This document shows, one piece after another, positions 1-7,787 of a stretch of DNA of 64,000 nt. The notes under the pieces were generated by a model. That model made no database searches. It had not been told where the DNA came from and worked only from the letters and a program-made list of their open reading frames with translations. The stretch is from Yinghuangia sp051388915. GTDB taxonomy: Bacteria; Actinomycetota; Actinomycetes; Streptomycetales; Streptomycetaceae. How positions within the stretch are numbered: the stretch's first letter is position 1; each line of letters begins with the position of its first letter. The position numbers and the translations under genes are program-made. Location of the stretch: the NCBI RefSeq assembly GCF_051388915.1, contig NZ_JBPKBH010000025.1:86595-150594 (forward strand), in the 5' to 3' direction.

Positions 1-992
1 AGGGTCAGCTCCGCACCGTCGGCGGAGTCCTGGGCGAGGTAGAAGGCGCCGTACTGCGCACCCACCAGCGGCGTCAGCTCGTCCATCACCAGCGCGGCGA
101 CCACGGCCAGGTCACGCTGGCCCTGCATGAGGCCGGAGACGTGGGCGAGGTTCGACTTCAACCAGTCCTGGTCCTGGTTGGCCCGCGTCGACTCGCGCAG
201 CGACCGGACCATGAAGTTGATGTTGTCCTTGAGTTCCGCGACCTCGCCGGACGCGTCGACGGTGATCGACCGGGTCAGATCCCCTTCGGCGACCGCGCTG
301 GTGACCTCGGCGATGGCCCGTACCTGGCGGGTGAGGTTGCCGGCGAGTTCGTTGACGTTCTCGGTGAGGCGCTTCCAGGTGCCGGAGACGCCCTCGACCT
401 CCGCCTGTCCGCCGAGGCGCCCGTGGCTGCCCACCTCGCGGGCGACGCGGGTGACCTCGGCGGCGAAGGCCGAGAGCTGGTCGACCATCGTGTTGATGGT
501 GGTCTTCAGCTCCAGGATCTCGCCGCGCGCGTCCACGTCGATCTTGCGGGTCAGGTCGCCCTTGGCCACGGCCGTCGCCACCTGCGCGATGTTGCGGACC
601 TGGCCGGTGAGGTTGGACGCCATGAGGTTCACCGACGCGGTGAGGTCGCGCCAGGCGCCGCCCACACTCGGGAGCTGCGCCTGCCCGCCGAGGATCCCCT
701 CGGTTCCCACCTCTCGGGCGACCCGGGTCACCTCGCTGGTGAACAGTCCCAACTGGTCGACCATGCCGTTGAAGACGATGACGATCTCGCCGAGCAGCCC
801 GTCCGGCTCACCGGGCAGCCGCGTACCGAAGTCCCCGTCGCGCACCGCGGTCAGTCCGGCGAGCAGGCGGCGCAGCTCCGGGTCGCCGATGGGGCCGTAG
901 CCCGCGGCGGGGGCGTCCGTGCCGCGGGCGACGGCTCCGCCGGGGACGCCGGGGGTGTCCGCCGGCCGTCGCCGGTCCGGTTCACCTGGCAT
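1..992 (-). CDS. Multi-HAMP sensor histidine kinase, 5' part only
   Basis: The gene starts at an ATG whose first base is 992 and runs off the left edge, so only about 330 N-terminal residues are visible. After roughly 60 residues come at least two HAMP-type repeats of about 92 residues, each ending in an ALAELKxxIN-like helix with the EVTRVAREVG and GDLTRxIxVDA signatures. The start of a GAF-like segment (QYGAFYLAQ) follows near residue 310. No signal peptide or membrane segment precedes the HAMP array, so this belongs to the soluble actinobacterial HAMP-repeat kinases, which normally continue into GAF, HisKA/HATPase and receiver domains. Those domains lie outside the window. An AGGTGG ribosome site sits 3 bases before the ATG. 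It is divergent from the anti-sigma/antagonist pair at 1393-2257, and I infer a shared stress-signalling role. Confidence 0.85.
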   Translation of the reverse strand, partial: MPGEPDRRRPADTPGVPGGAVARGTDAPAAGYGPIGDPELRRLLAGLTAVRDGDFGTRLPGEPDGLLGEIVIVFNGMVDQLGLFTSEVTRVAREVGTEGILGGQAQLPSVGGAWRDLTASVNLMASNLTGQVRNIAQVATAVAKGDLTRKIDVDARGEILELKTTINTMVDQLSAFAAEVTRVAREVGSHGRLGGQAEVEGVSGTWKRLTENVNELAGNLTRQVRAIAEVTSAVAEGDLTRSITVDASGEVAELKDNINFMVRSLRESTRANQDQDWLKSNLAHVSGLMQGQRDLAVVAALVMDELTPLVGAQYGAFYLAQDSADGAELT

Positions 993-1392
993 GTTCCACC
1001 TCACTCGGGTGGTCGGACGGCGCGGTGGTCGGACGGCGCCCCCGCCGCCCGGACGCGGCGGCGCTCGTGAACGGGTGCCGGCGCCCGCGACTCCGCCGCA
1101 CGATGCGGGGAGACGCCCCGCATGCCCAGCACACCCCGTGGCGCGACATGCGTCAATTCGGGCGCATCGCCCCCGGGTACCGCCCGCCGAAGGGGGTAGC
1201 GGCCACACGGACGCGGGATCCCGCTTCGGGACCCGCACCGCCGGGACGGCCGGTCGAACAGGCCGTCCGCCGCAGCGCACCGGCCGTGTGCCGTTCGCCT
1301 CGGGCAACCGGGGAGGCCGGGGTCCGACCGGCCGTCGGATACGGTGCGCACGGCCGCAGCGACGGAACGCAACGATCCCACGGAGTGTCCGC
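993..1392. other. Divergent intergenic region, no gene supported
   Basis: This 400-bp stretch separates the divergent kinase and anti-sigma-type ATPase. It contains two tandem copies of a GGTGGTCGGACGGCGC-like 15-mer (about 1009-1039), immediately upstream of the kinase start. Open frames cross it on both strands, but they are arginine/proline-rich composition artefacts without domains. No clear -10/-35 pair or terminator was seen. Confidence 0.5.
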
Positions 1393-1842
1393 GTGACCGA
1401 CCCGAACGACGCTGGTGGCACGCCGTACGCGATCGAGGGCGGCGTCCCGCTGATGCTGCCGCTGGACGGCGCTCCCGGCTCGGTGAAGGCCGCGCACGCC
1501 GCGACCCGGACCTTCCTGGACCGCGCCCTGCCGGGCCGTGCCATCGGCCGCACGATGGCCGTGGACGCGCTGCTCGTGGTCGCCGAACTGGTCGCCAACG
1601 CCTGCCGGCACGCGCCGGGTCCGTGCCGGCTGAGCCTGCGGGTGTCCCGGCAGGGCATCGACGTCGCCGTGGAGGACACCGGGCCGGGGCGCCTCCTGCC
1701 CGGCATGGACGGGCGGAGGCCGGACGGGGCGGGCAGGGTCGGCTACGGCCTGATGATCGTCGGCAGGCTCACGCGGGGCATCCGCGTCGAGCCCCGTCCG
1801 CACGGCAAGGTCGTCCGTGCGTGCGTGCCGTGGTCGGCTTAG
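1393..1842 (+). CDS. Anti-sigma-type ATP-binding protein (HATPase/RsbW-like)
   Basis: A 149-residue single-domain GHKL ATPase of the RsbW/SpoIIAB type. The N box is ELVANACRHA (about residues 59-68), the G1 box is EDTGPGR and the G2 box is GYGLMIVGRL. The phosphoacceptor region of a true sensor kinase is absent, which fits a switch kinase that binds a sigma factor or phosphorylates a STAS antagonist. I chose GTG 1393; the same frame is open far upstream, but that part is arginine/proline-rich with no homology. The STAS protein 46 bp downstream is the likely partner, so the two form a partner-switching pair. No sigma factor gene is visible, so the final target is unknown. Confidence 0.8.
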   Translation: MTDPNDAGGTPYAIEGGVPLMLPLDGAPGSVKAAHAATRTFLDRALPGRAIGRTMAVDALLVVAELVANACRHAPGPCRLSLRVSRQGIDVAVEDTGPGRLLPGMDGRRPDGAGRVGYGLMIVGRLTRGIRVEPRPHGKVVRACVPWSA

Positions 1843-1888
1843 GCTCGAAGGACGGGCGCCCGGCGAGGGCGGCCCTGGAGAGGGCGTC

Positions 1889-2257
1889 ATGCAGCAAGAC
1901 GACGATCCCGATCGCGACCACGTGGACGGCTGGCGGGTGGTCCCCGTCGAAGGCGACCTGGACTTCGACTCCGCGGAGCGGTTCGGCACGGCCTTGGCGG
2001 CGCGCGCTCGGAACGGGGACCACCGTTTGGTGCTCGATCTGGGCAAGGTCGCCTTCATGGACTCCTCGGGCCTGCGCGTCCTGCTGCGGGCGGCGCGCGA
2101 GACGCGTGCGCGCGGCGGGGAACTGCGTTTGGCCGCCCCGAACGAGTCCGTCCTGCGGCTTCTGGAGGTCACGCAGGTGGGCCCGCTGCTGCCGGCCTAC
2201 CCCGACATCCGGTCGGCGTGCGACGGCCCGCGGGGCGGATCGCCGGACACCGCTTGA
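1889..2257 (+). CDS. STAS-domain anti-sigma factor antagonist
   Basis: A 122-residue protein with one STAS domain. The VEGDLDFDSAERF strand-helix opens the fold, and the FMDSSGLRVLL loop (Asp58-Ser59-Ser60-Gly61) carries the serine that RsbW-type kinases phosphorylate. Start ATG 1889 follows a GGAGAGGG ribosome site. It probably binds the upstream ATPase when unphosphorylated and so releases a sigma factor. That mechanism is known for the family and only inferred here. The 3' end, including the stop codon, lies inside an imperfect tandem duplication (2240-2350), so the last residues may be recently altered. Confidence 0.82.
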   Translation: MQQDDDPDRDHVDGWRVVPVEGDLDFDSAERFGTALAARARNGDHRLVLDLGKVAFMDSSGLRVLLRAARETRARGGELRLAAPNESVLRLLEVTQVGPLLPAYPDIRSACDGPRGGSPDTA

Positions 2258-2350
2258 ACGCGCCGCCGGAGTGGTCCGGCGCGCGCACGATCGCCGGACA
2301 CCGCTTGACGCTTCGCCGGAGTGGTCGGTCGCGGTCCGGCGCGCGCACGA
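2240..2350. repeat. Imperfect tandem duplication over the end of the STAS gene
   Basis: Unit 1 (2240-2290, 51 bp) and unit 2 (2291-2350, 60 bp) both begin TCGCCGGACACCGCTTGA and both end TCCGGCGCGCGCACGA. Unit 2 carries about 9 extra bases in the middle. The TGA in the shared start of unit 1 is the stop codon of the STAS gene. It looks like a slippage duplication between two convergent genes. Confidence 0.85.
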
Positions 2351-2394
2351 GGGCGGTGACCTCGGCCGGGTCGGACGGCGTCCCCTCGGAAAGG

Positions 2395-4866
2395 TCAGAG
2401 CCCCGCGGGCCGGGTTCCGATGACTCCTTCGTCGCGGAGGGCGTCCAATTCGTCGTCGGACAGCCCCAGAAGGCCGGCCAGGATCTCGTGGTTGTGCTCG
2501 CCCATCGTCGGTGCCGGGCGCGTGATCCATGCGCGTGGGCGTCCCGCGAGTTGGAACGGAAGCCCGGGGATGCGGTGTTGGCCGACCACGGGGTGACCGA
2601 CGCGTTCGAAGAAGCCTCGGTGACTCAATTGCGGGTGGTCGAAGAGCGCCGCGCCGCCCGAGACGACCGCGGCCGCGAGACCCGCCGTGCGGAGTTCCTC
2701 CACGGCCTTCACCGGATCCCGTTGCGCGGTCCACGCCGTGATCGCCGCGTCGATGCGGTCGTGTGCCGCCCGGCGTCCCGAACGGTGCCGCAGCCGAGTG
2801 TCGCTCCCCAGGTCCGAACGGCCGATGACCTCGCAGAGCACGGGCCAGTGCCCGTCCTCGGTGATCGACAACGCGATCCAGGCGTCCGAGCCGTGACAGC
2901 GGTACACGCCCTGCGGAGCCGCGTCGGGCGCGCGGTTTCCGTCCCGCATGAGGATGGCCCCGTAGGCGGTGTACTCGACGACCGCCTCCGCCGCGACGTT
3001 CAGCACCGCCTCGACCATCGTGGACTCCACCAGGGTGCCTTCGCCGGTGCGGTCGCGCAGTTCCAGGGCCGCGAGGGTGGCGAAGACCGCGTGCAGGCCC
3101 GCTATTGGATCGCAGGCGCCCCGAGGGATGAGCGGCAGTCCGTCGGCCCCTCCGGTCATCCAGGCCATGCCGCTCGCCTGCTCCATGGTCTGCGCGAACC
3201 CGACGCGGTCGCGCCACGGTCCGTCCAGGCCGAACGCCGGCATCCGCACAAGTACCGCGTGCGGGTTCGCGGCGCGCAGTGTGTCCGGGGCAAGGCCGAG
3301 GTTCGGGAGGACCCGTGGTGAGAAGTTCTCCATCACGACGTCGCACTCGGCGACCAGGCGCAGAGCCAGTTGCCGCGCCTGGGCGTGTCCGAGGTCGAGG
3401 GTCAGGCCGCGTTTGGCGGCGTTCGCCGACAGGAACGTACTGCCGGTCTCCCACCAGCCCTCGTGGGAAGGGGGCTTGGCCCCGGCGAAGCGCATGCCGT
3501 CGGGGCGGCGCACGCCTTCGAGTTTGACGACGTCGGCGCCGAGGGCGCCCAGCAGCATGGTCGCGAAGGGACCGGCCCAGAATGCCGTGAGGTCGAGGAT
3601 CCGCAATCCGCTCAGCGGCAGCTGCGGATCCCCCGCGGGTTCGCGTGGCGGGCGGGGCGCGGAACGGGGGTGCCAGGCGACCGTCGTGTCCACCGAAGCA
3701 GGGGCGTCCGACAGCGGGACCCCACGAAATGCGCCGATGGCGTAGGGCACACGCGGCTGGCGGAATCCCGCGGGGTTGTCGGTGAACACCCCGCGGGCGG
3801 CGAAGTGGTCGATCCCGGTGACGGTGGCGGGGGTCCCCACCGGAGCCGCGGGAATGCGCAGGGCGGCGGCAAGCTCCAGGATCTCGTCCGTGGTCCGGGC
3901 ACCGGTCCAGGCGTCCACCGCGGAGACGAACTCCTCGCGGCGGCGGAGCCGCCCTGCGGCGGTGGCCAGTTCGGCGTCCGCGAGGAGGTCCGGGCGCTCG
4001 ATCATGACGAGGAAGTCCTGGAACTGCTGGGCGGTGATCGTGCAGAACCCGACAAGCCCGTCGGCGGTGGTCGCTATGGACGGGAGCTCGACGCCGCGCC
4101 CGCTCGTCGGCGCCGCGTCCCCCAGGACGTCCGCGGCGACGGCCGAGAGGCCGCCCATGGTGACCACCATGGCCTCCAGCACCGACAGGTCGACGAGCGC
4201 ACCGCGCCCGGTCGCCTCCCGACCGCGGTTCATCGCGGCCGCGGCCGCGGCGGCGTAGGAGCCGGCGATCCACTCCCCGATGTTGCCGCCGGCCTGCATC
4301 GGGGTGTCCGCGGGCAGTCCGCGCCCGGCGGTTGAGCCGCACTGCGCCTGGAGCACGAACTCGTTGACGGCACAGGCGTCTTCCGTGTATGGGCCGGTGA
4401 GGCCGTACGGAGTGACGGCCACGGTGACCGCCTCCGGGAACCGCCGGTGCAGTTCCTGGACCGCCACGCGATCGGCGCCGGTCGGTGCCGCGACGAGGAC
4501 GACGTCCGCGGCCGCCAGGAACTCGTCGGCGGGCAACTGCCCGAGCGCCCCGACCGACGACCGCTTCCCGGCGTTGAGGAAGCGGAAGAGGGCTCCGGGG
4601 GCGTCGTCGGCGGGACGGGCTCCCGAGGCGGACCGGCGCCGCAGCGCCTCGCCCCGGGGAGGCTCCAGCTTGACCACGTCCGCCCCGGCGTCGGCGAACA
4701 GTTTCCCGGCGTAGGAGACGGCGAGGCCGCCGCCCGTCTCGACGACCCGCAGCCCGGCGTACGGCGCTTCGGCGTCGGCTCCGCCGGGCCCCGCGTCGTC
4801 GCGGCCGAGCGCTCGCCGCCGTGTGTCCCGCAGTGCGGCTCCGCCGTCCATCGCGGTCTTCTTCAC
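2395..4866 (-). CDS. Tandem-domain family III (CaiB/BaiF) CoA-transferase
   Basis: An 823-residue protein made of two CaiB/BaiF CoA-transferase domains. Domain 1 begins at about residue 37 (AGLRVVETGGG..YAGKLFADAGADVVKLE) and domain 2 at about residue 415 (SGLRILDLTAFWAGPFATMLLGALGADVVKLE). Family III enzymes move CoA between acyl-CoA and a free acid through an aspartyl-CoA thioester. Domain 2 keeps the Asp in GACDPIAGLHA (about residue 586). In domain 1 the equivalent place reads GEWIAGSYAA, with Glu instead of Asp, so that half may be structural. The GTG start overlaps the stop of the upstream amidohydrolase (GTGA), implying translational coupling. An ATG at 4851 behind GAAGAAG is an alternative start. 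It probably activates the substrate of, or recycles CoA for, the neighbouring hydrolases. Confidence 0.9.
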   Translation of the reverse strand: MKKTAMDGGAALRDTRRRALGRDDAGPGGADAEAPYAGLRVVETGGGLAVSYAGKLFADAGADVVKLEPPRGEALRRRSASGARPADDAPGALFRFLNAGKRSSVGALGQLPADEFLAAADVVLVAAPTGADRVAVQELHRRFPEAVTVAVTPYGLTGPYTEDACAVNEFVLQAQCGSTAGRGLPADTPMQAGGNIGEWIAGSYAAAAAAAMNRGREATGRGALVDLSVLEAMVVTMGGLSAVAADVLGDAAPTSGRGVELPSIATTADGLVGFCTITAQQFQDFLVMIERPDLLADAELATAAGRLRRREEFVSAVDAWTGARTTDEILELAAALRIPAAPVGTPATVTGIDHFAARGVFTDNPAGFRQPRVPYAIGAFRGVPLSDAPASVDTTVAWHPRSAPRPPREPAGDPQLPLSGLRILDLTAFWAGPFATMLLGALGADVVKLEGVRRPDGMRFAGAKPPSHEGWWETGSTFLSANAAKRGLTLDLGHAQARQLALRLVAECDVVMENFSPRVLPNLGLAPDTLRAANPHAVLVRMPAFGLDGPWRDRVGFAQTMEQASGMAWMTGGADGLPLIPRGACDPIAGLHAVFATLAALELRDRTGEGTLVESTMVEAVLNVAAEAVVEYTAYGAILMRDGNRAPDAAPQGVYRCHGSDAWIALSITEDGHWPVLCEVIGRSDLGSDTRLRHRSGRRAAHDRIDAAITAWTAQRDPVKAVEELRTAGLAAAVVSGGAALFDHPQLSHRGFFERVGHPVVGQHRIPGLPFQLAGRPRAWITRPAPTMGEHNHEILAGLLGLSDDELDALRDEGVIGTRPAGL

Positions 4867-6161
4867 CGGTTGGTCGCGGTTCGGGCGGTGCGGGCGGCGG
4901 TGATCGCGTTCCACGAGTCGATGTCGCGCTGGTCGGCGCGGCGGCCCACGTGGGTGACGACGTCCACGTCCCGCGCGCCGGCTCGCAGGGCGCCCGCCGT
5001 GCACTGCTCGCGCGGCCGCGTCTTGAACGGATCGAACTGATAGGCCGCCATGGCGTTGTCGTGCGTGATCTTGTTGACGAGCGCGTCGTCGAGATGGCCG
5101 AGCGTGGCGATGACGTCTTCGGGTGCGTTCGGCCAACTGCTGTCGGAGTGCGGATAGTCCGATTCCCAGCACACCTGGTCGGTGTTGAACCAGTCGAGCA
5201 GCCGCGGCCCCACCTTGTCGCTGATGAAGCAGGTGTAGAAGTGCCGCTGGAACAACTCGGTCGGCCCGGATACGCCCTTGGGAAGCACGGGCTTCGTCCA
5301 GCCCGAGTGGCGTTCGAGGACGTGTTCGGCCCGCCACAGGAAGTACGGGATCCATCCGATGTCGCCCTCGGTGAGCGACAGGCGCAGGTCCGGGAAGTCC
5401 GCCCAGAACCCCGCCCACAGGAGCTCGACCAGGGTGAAGGTCGACATCAGGGACGACAGGGTCATCTGGGTGTTCGGCGGCGCGTCCGCCGAAACGGACG
5501 GCGACCGCGACGAGGAGCCCACGTGCGTGCACAGCACGACCCGCTCCTCCGACGCCGCCTCGAACAGCGGGTACCAGTAGCGCGTGTGGATGCTCGGCAT
5601 GCCCAGCGCTTCGGGGTTCTCCGAGAAGGTCACCGCGTGGCAGCCCTTCGCGGCGATGCGCCGGATCTCCTTCGCCGCCTCCACGACGTCGAAGAGCGGC
5701 AGGATTCCGCAGGGGATGAAGCGCCCGGGATAGGCGGCGCACCACTCGTCGATGTGCCAGTCGTTGTAGGCCCGGATCATCGCCAGGTTCGTGTCCCGGT
5801 CCGGCCCCTGGTTCAGCACCTGTCCGGAGAACCCGGTCCAGTTGGGGAAGTTGAGACCGGCGAGTTGTCCCCCGGCGTCCATGTCGCGGACCCGGGCGTG
5901 GACGTCGTAGCAGCCGGGCCGCATCTCGTCGTAGCGGCTGGCGTCGACGTTGAACATCTCGCGGGGCTTGCCCGCGACCGCGTTGAGGCCGAGGTTCCGG
6001 CCGCGGAGGTTGCCGTAGTACCACTGCTGGGCGCCGTCGGCGGCTTCGACCACGCGGGGGGCCGCATCGGCGTACTTCGCCGGCACGTGTCCGTCGAACA
6101 TGTCCGCCGGCTCGGCGATGTGGTCGTCGACGCTGATCAGGATGAGGTCGTCTTTGTGCAC
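4863..6161 (-). CDS. Amidohydrolase family 2 (PF04909) enzyme
   Basis: A 432-residue TIM-barrel metal-dependent hydrolase or decarboxylase. The first barrel strand has SVDDHIAEP (a DxH pattern instead of HxH). A metal-ligand His sits in CTHVGSS (about residue 212) and the catalytic Asp in ESDYPHSDSSWP (about residue 335). I chose the GTG at 6161 because GGAGG lies 5 bases before it; a longer GTG start at 6206 has no such site. The last 40 residues are a charged tail without homology, absent from the two related enzymes at 6274 and 19052. PF04909 includes C-C hydrolases, lactonases and decarboxylases. The exact reaction cannot be read from sequence. It lies in an operon between the amidohydrolase at 6274 and the tandem CoA-transferase. 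Confidence 0.87.
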   Translation of the reverse strand: MHKDDLILISVDDHIAEPADMFDGHVPAKYADAAPRVVEAADGAQQWYYGNLRGRNLGLNAVAGKPREMFNVDASRYDEMRPGCYDVHARVRDMDAGGQLAGLNFPNWTGFSGQVLNQGPDRDTNLAMIRAYNDWHIDEWCAAYPGRFIPCGILPLFDVVEAAKEIRRIAAKGCHAVTFSENPEALGMPSIHTRYWYPLFEAASEERVVLCTHVGSSSRSPSVSADAPPNTQMTLSSLMSTFTLVELLWAGFWADFPDLRLSLTEGDIGWIPYFLWRAEHVLERHSGWTKPVLPKGVSGPTELFQRHFYTCFISDKVGPRLLDWFNTDQVCWESDYPHSDSSWPNAPEDVIATLGHLDDALVNKITHDNAMAAYQFDPFKTRPREQCTAGALRAGARDVDVVTHVGRRADQRDIDSWNAITAARTARTATNR

Positions 6162-6273
6162 GTCTGCCTCCGAGGGTCCGCTGCGGGTGAGGGTTCGGTC
6201 CGCCACGTCACCCGGGTGTGCGGCACGGACCGTGCCTCCCGACGCGGCGACGTGGCCGGAACTGCGGCGTCCT

Positions 6274-7479
6274 TCAGCGATCCGCCGGTTGGAACCGGAA
6301 GAGCCGCTCGGCGTTGCCGCGCAGGAGCTTGTACTGCGTGGACTCCGGGAGGTGGGCCATCTGGTCGCGGGCGACCTTGATCGAATTCGGCCAGGTGGAG
6401 TCGCTGTGCGGGTAGTCGGTCTCGACCATCACGTTGTCCTCGCCGATCTCGGCAAGGCTGCGCATCGCGTGGTTGTCCTCGATGAAGCACCCGAAGATGT
6501 GGTCGCGGAACGTCGCCCGCAGGTCGAGGTTGTGCAGGTCGATCGCGCGCGACTCGCTGACGACCTTGCCGTACAGCTCGACGCCTTCGCCGGCGGATGC
6601 CCAGTGACGCTGCTTGTCCACGATCTGTTCGGCGCGCTCCAGGAAGTACGGCATCCAGCCGACGCCGCCTTCGGACAACGCGATGCGCAGGTTGGGCAGT
6701 TCCTGGAGGTAGGGGCTGAACAGCCACTCCAGCATCGCCCCCGCCGGGCGGATGCCGCCCCACGACATGTTGGCCAGCACGGACGACCCGGACGATATCT
6801 GCGGCATCGTCGACGACGAGCCGACGTGCATGCAGACGACCATTCCCGTGTCGTCGGCCGCCCGCATCACCGGGTCCCAATAGCCGCTCGCGTCGTGGAC
6901 GGTCGGCAGGCCGAGCGGCTCGGGGTTCTCGGAGAGGGCGAAGGCCCGGGAGCCCATGCCCGCGCAGCGCTCCATCTCCCGCGCGGCCTCGTGCGGGTCC
7001 CACAGCGGGATCAGGGTCATCGGAATGTAGCGGCCGGGCGCGGCGCCGCACCATTCCTCGATCATCCAGTCGTTGTACGCCCGCACGCACAGCAGCGCGA
7101 GGTCCTTGTCGTCCGCCTCCCAGAACACCTGGCCGCAGAAGCGGGTGAAGGACGGAAAGCACAGGGAGGCCAGGATGCCCGCCTGGTCCATGTCCGCCAC
7201 ACGCGCCACCGCGTCGTAGCACCCGGGTCGCATCTCCGCATAGGTCAGGGGCTTCGGACTGAACTGCTCCTTGCTGCGGCCGGCCGCCGCGGACAGCCCC
7301 GAGCTCTCGACCTGCTTGCCGTCGTACTCCCAGTACTCGCGATCGCCGGTGGTCACCAGGCGCGGTGCACGGTCGCGCAGCTTCGCCGGGATCCGGTCCT
7401 GCCACACGCCCGGCGGCTCCAGGACGTGGTCGTCCACGGAGATCAGCCAGTCCAGACGGGGGCTCTCACCCTGGGCCAT
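6274..7479 (-). CDS. Amidohydrolase family 2 (PF04909) enzyme
   Basis: A 401-residue enzyme closely related to those at 4863 and 19052, sharing MRPGCYD, RAYNDWM(I/V)E(E/D)WCG and TDYPHSDSTWP. Metal or catalytic residues are SVDDHVLEP near the N-terminus, CMHVGSSS (about residue 217) and the Asp of ETDYPHSD (about residue 354). The ATG at 7479 follows GAGGAG by 5 bases. It is the first gene of a minus-strand operon running 7479 to 2395, with 112 bp to the next gene. The promoter region holds an AT-rich GTATAAAGTAC site 28 bp upstream and an AGATCTTGC element 55 bp upstream. I infer ring-opening hydrolysis or decarboxylation of a CoA ester or acid in the same pathway. Confidence 0.88.
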   Translation of the reverse strand: MAQGESPRLDWLISVDDHVLEPPGVWQDRIPAKLRDRAPRLVTTGDREYWEYDGKQVESSGLSAAAGRSKEQFSPKPLTYAEMRPGCYDAVARVADMDQAGILASLCFPSFTRFCGQVFWEADDKDLALLCVRAYNDWMIEEWCGAAPGRYIPMTLIPLWDPHEAAREMERCAGMGSRAFALSENPEPLGLPTVHDASGYWDPVMRAADDTGMVVCMHVGSSSTMPQISSGSSVLANMSWGGIRPAGAMLEWLFSPYLQELPNLRIALSEGGVGWMPYFLERAEQIVDKQRHWASAGEGVELYGKVVSESRAIDLHNLDLRATFRDHIFGCFIEDNHAMRSLAEIGEDNVMVETDYPHSDSTWPNSIKVARDQMAHLPESTQYKLLRGNAERLFRFQPADR

Positions 7480-7506
7480 GAGCGCTCCTCACACCTATTT
7501 CGTAAT

Positions 7507-7517
7507 GTATAAAGTAC
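7507..7517. promoter_or_regulatory. GTATAAAGTAC operator-like site
   Basis: Exact 11-mer GTATAAAGTAC (GTA-N5-TAC), also found at 18888 and 25821. It lies 28 bp upstream of the amidohydrolase start at 7479. Its palindromic ends and repeated placement in front of catabolic genes suggest a repressor or activator site. It could also contain the promoter's -10 region. Confidence 0.55.
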
Positions 7518-7533
7518 AAGGATGCGGGCGCGA

Positions 7534-7554
7534 GCAACAGATCTTGCCTCCGGA
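7534..7554 (-). promoter_or_regulatory. AGATCTTGC upstream element, copy 1
   Basis: The sequence GCAACAGATCTTGC followed by one variable base and TCCGGA matches 54495-54515 at 20 of 21 positions. In both places the element lies 55-61 bp upstream of a minus-strand catabolic gene. A shorter match (AGATCTTGCT) occurs at 48072. The function is unknown. Confidence 0.5.
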
Positions 7555-7692
7555 TTCCGCGTCGGCTTGGCGGCCGCCCCGCCGCCGGCCCGGTGGCCTC
7601 GACCTCCATCGCCGCAGTAGCAGCGCACGCCTCGACCCCAGGGAACCCGACCACCCGCCCCGCAGAAGTCTCCACACGATGACAACCTGAGC

Positions 7693-7708
7693 GTATTATA
7701 TATAGTAC
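7693..7708. promoter_or_regulatory. GTA-TAC AT-rich operator-like site
   Basis: GTATTATATATAGTAC, an AT-only core between GTA and TAC, 80 bp upstream of the CoA-transferase ATG at 7788. It is a longer-spaced member of the GTATAAAGTAC family. Confidence 0.5.
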
Positions 7709-7787
7709 GTACGGGATATACATGAAGCCGCTCGGCGCCCGACTCCGATGAACTCCGCCGTCCACGGCGCGTGATTGGTGAGGTGAC

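Larger units (their letters stand above)
7480..7787. promoter_or_regulatory. Divergent control region of two catabolic operons
   Basis: The region drives the amidohydrolase operon leftward and the CoA-transferase/thiolase-like operon rightward. In otherwise GC-rich DNA it contains two AT-rich islands (7500-7520 and 7690-7722) with GTA-N-TAC inverted repeats, plus the AGATCTTGC element at 7534-7554. No open frame here looks like a gene. Confidence 0.65.

Noticed and set aside
141..1070. Long plus-strand open frames over the kinase
   Set aside because: They are the antisense of the HAMP repeats, with biased composition and no homology; the minus frame carries clear HAMP motifs.
1769..4342. 857-codon open frame on the minus strand overlapping the CoA-transferase
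   Set aside because: It is an arginine/proline-rich shadow frame of the true CoA-transferase frame and the opposite-strand STAS gene, with no domain.
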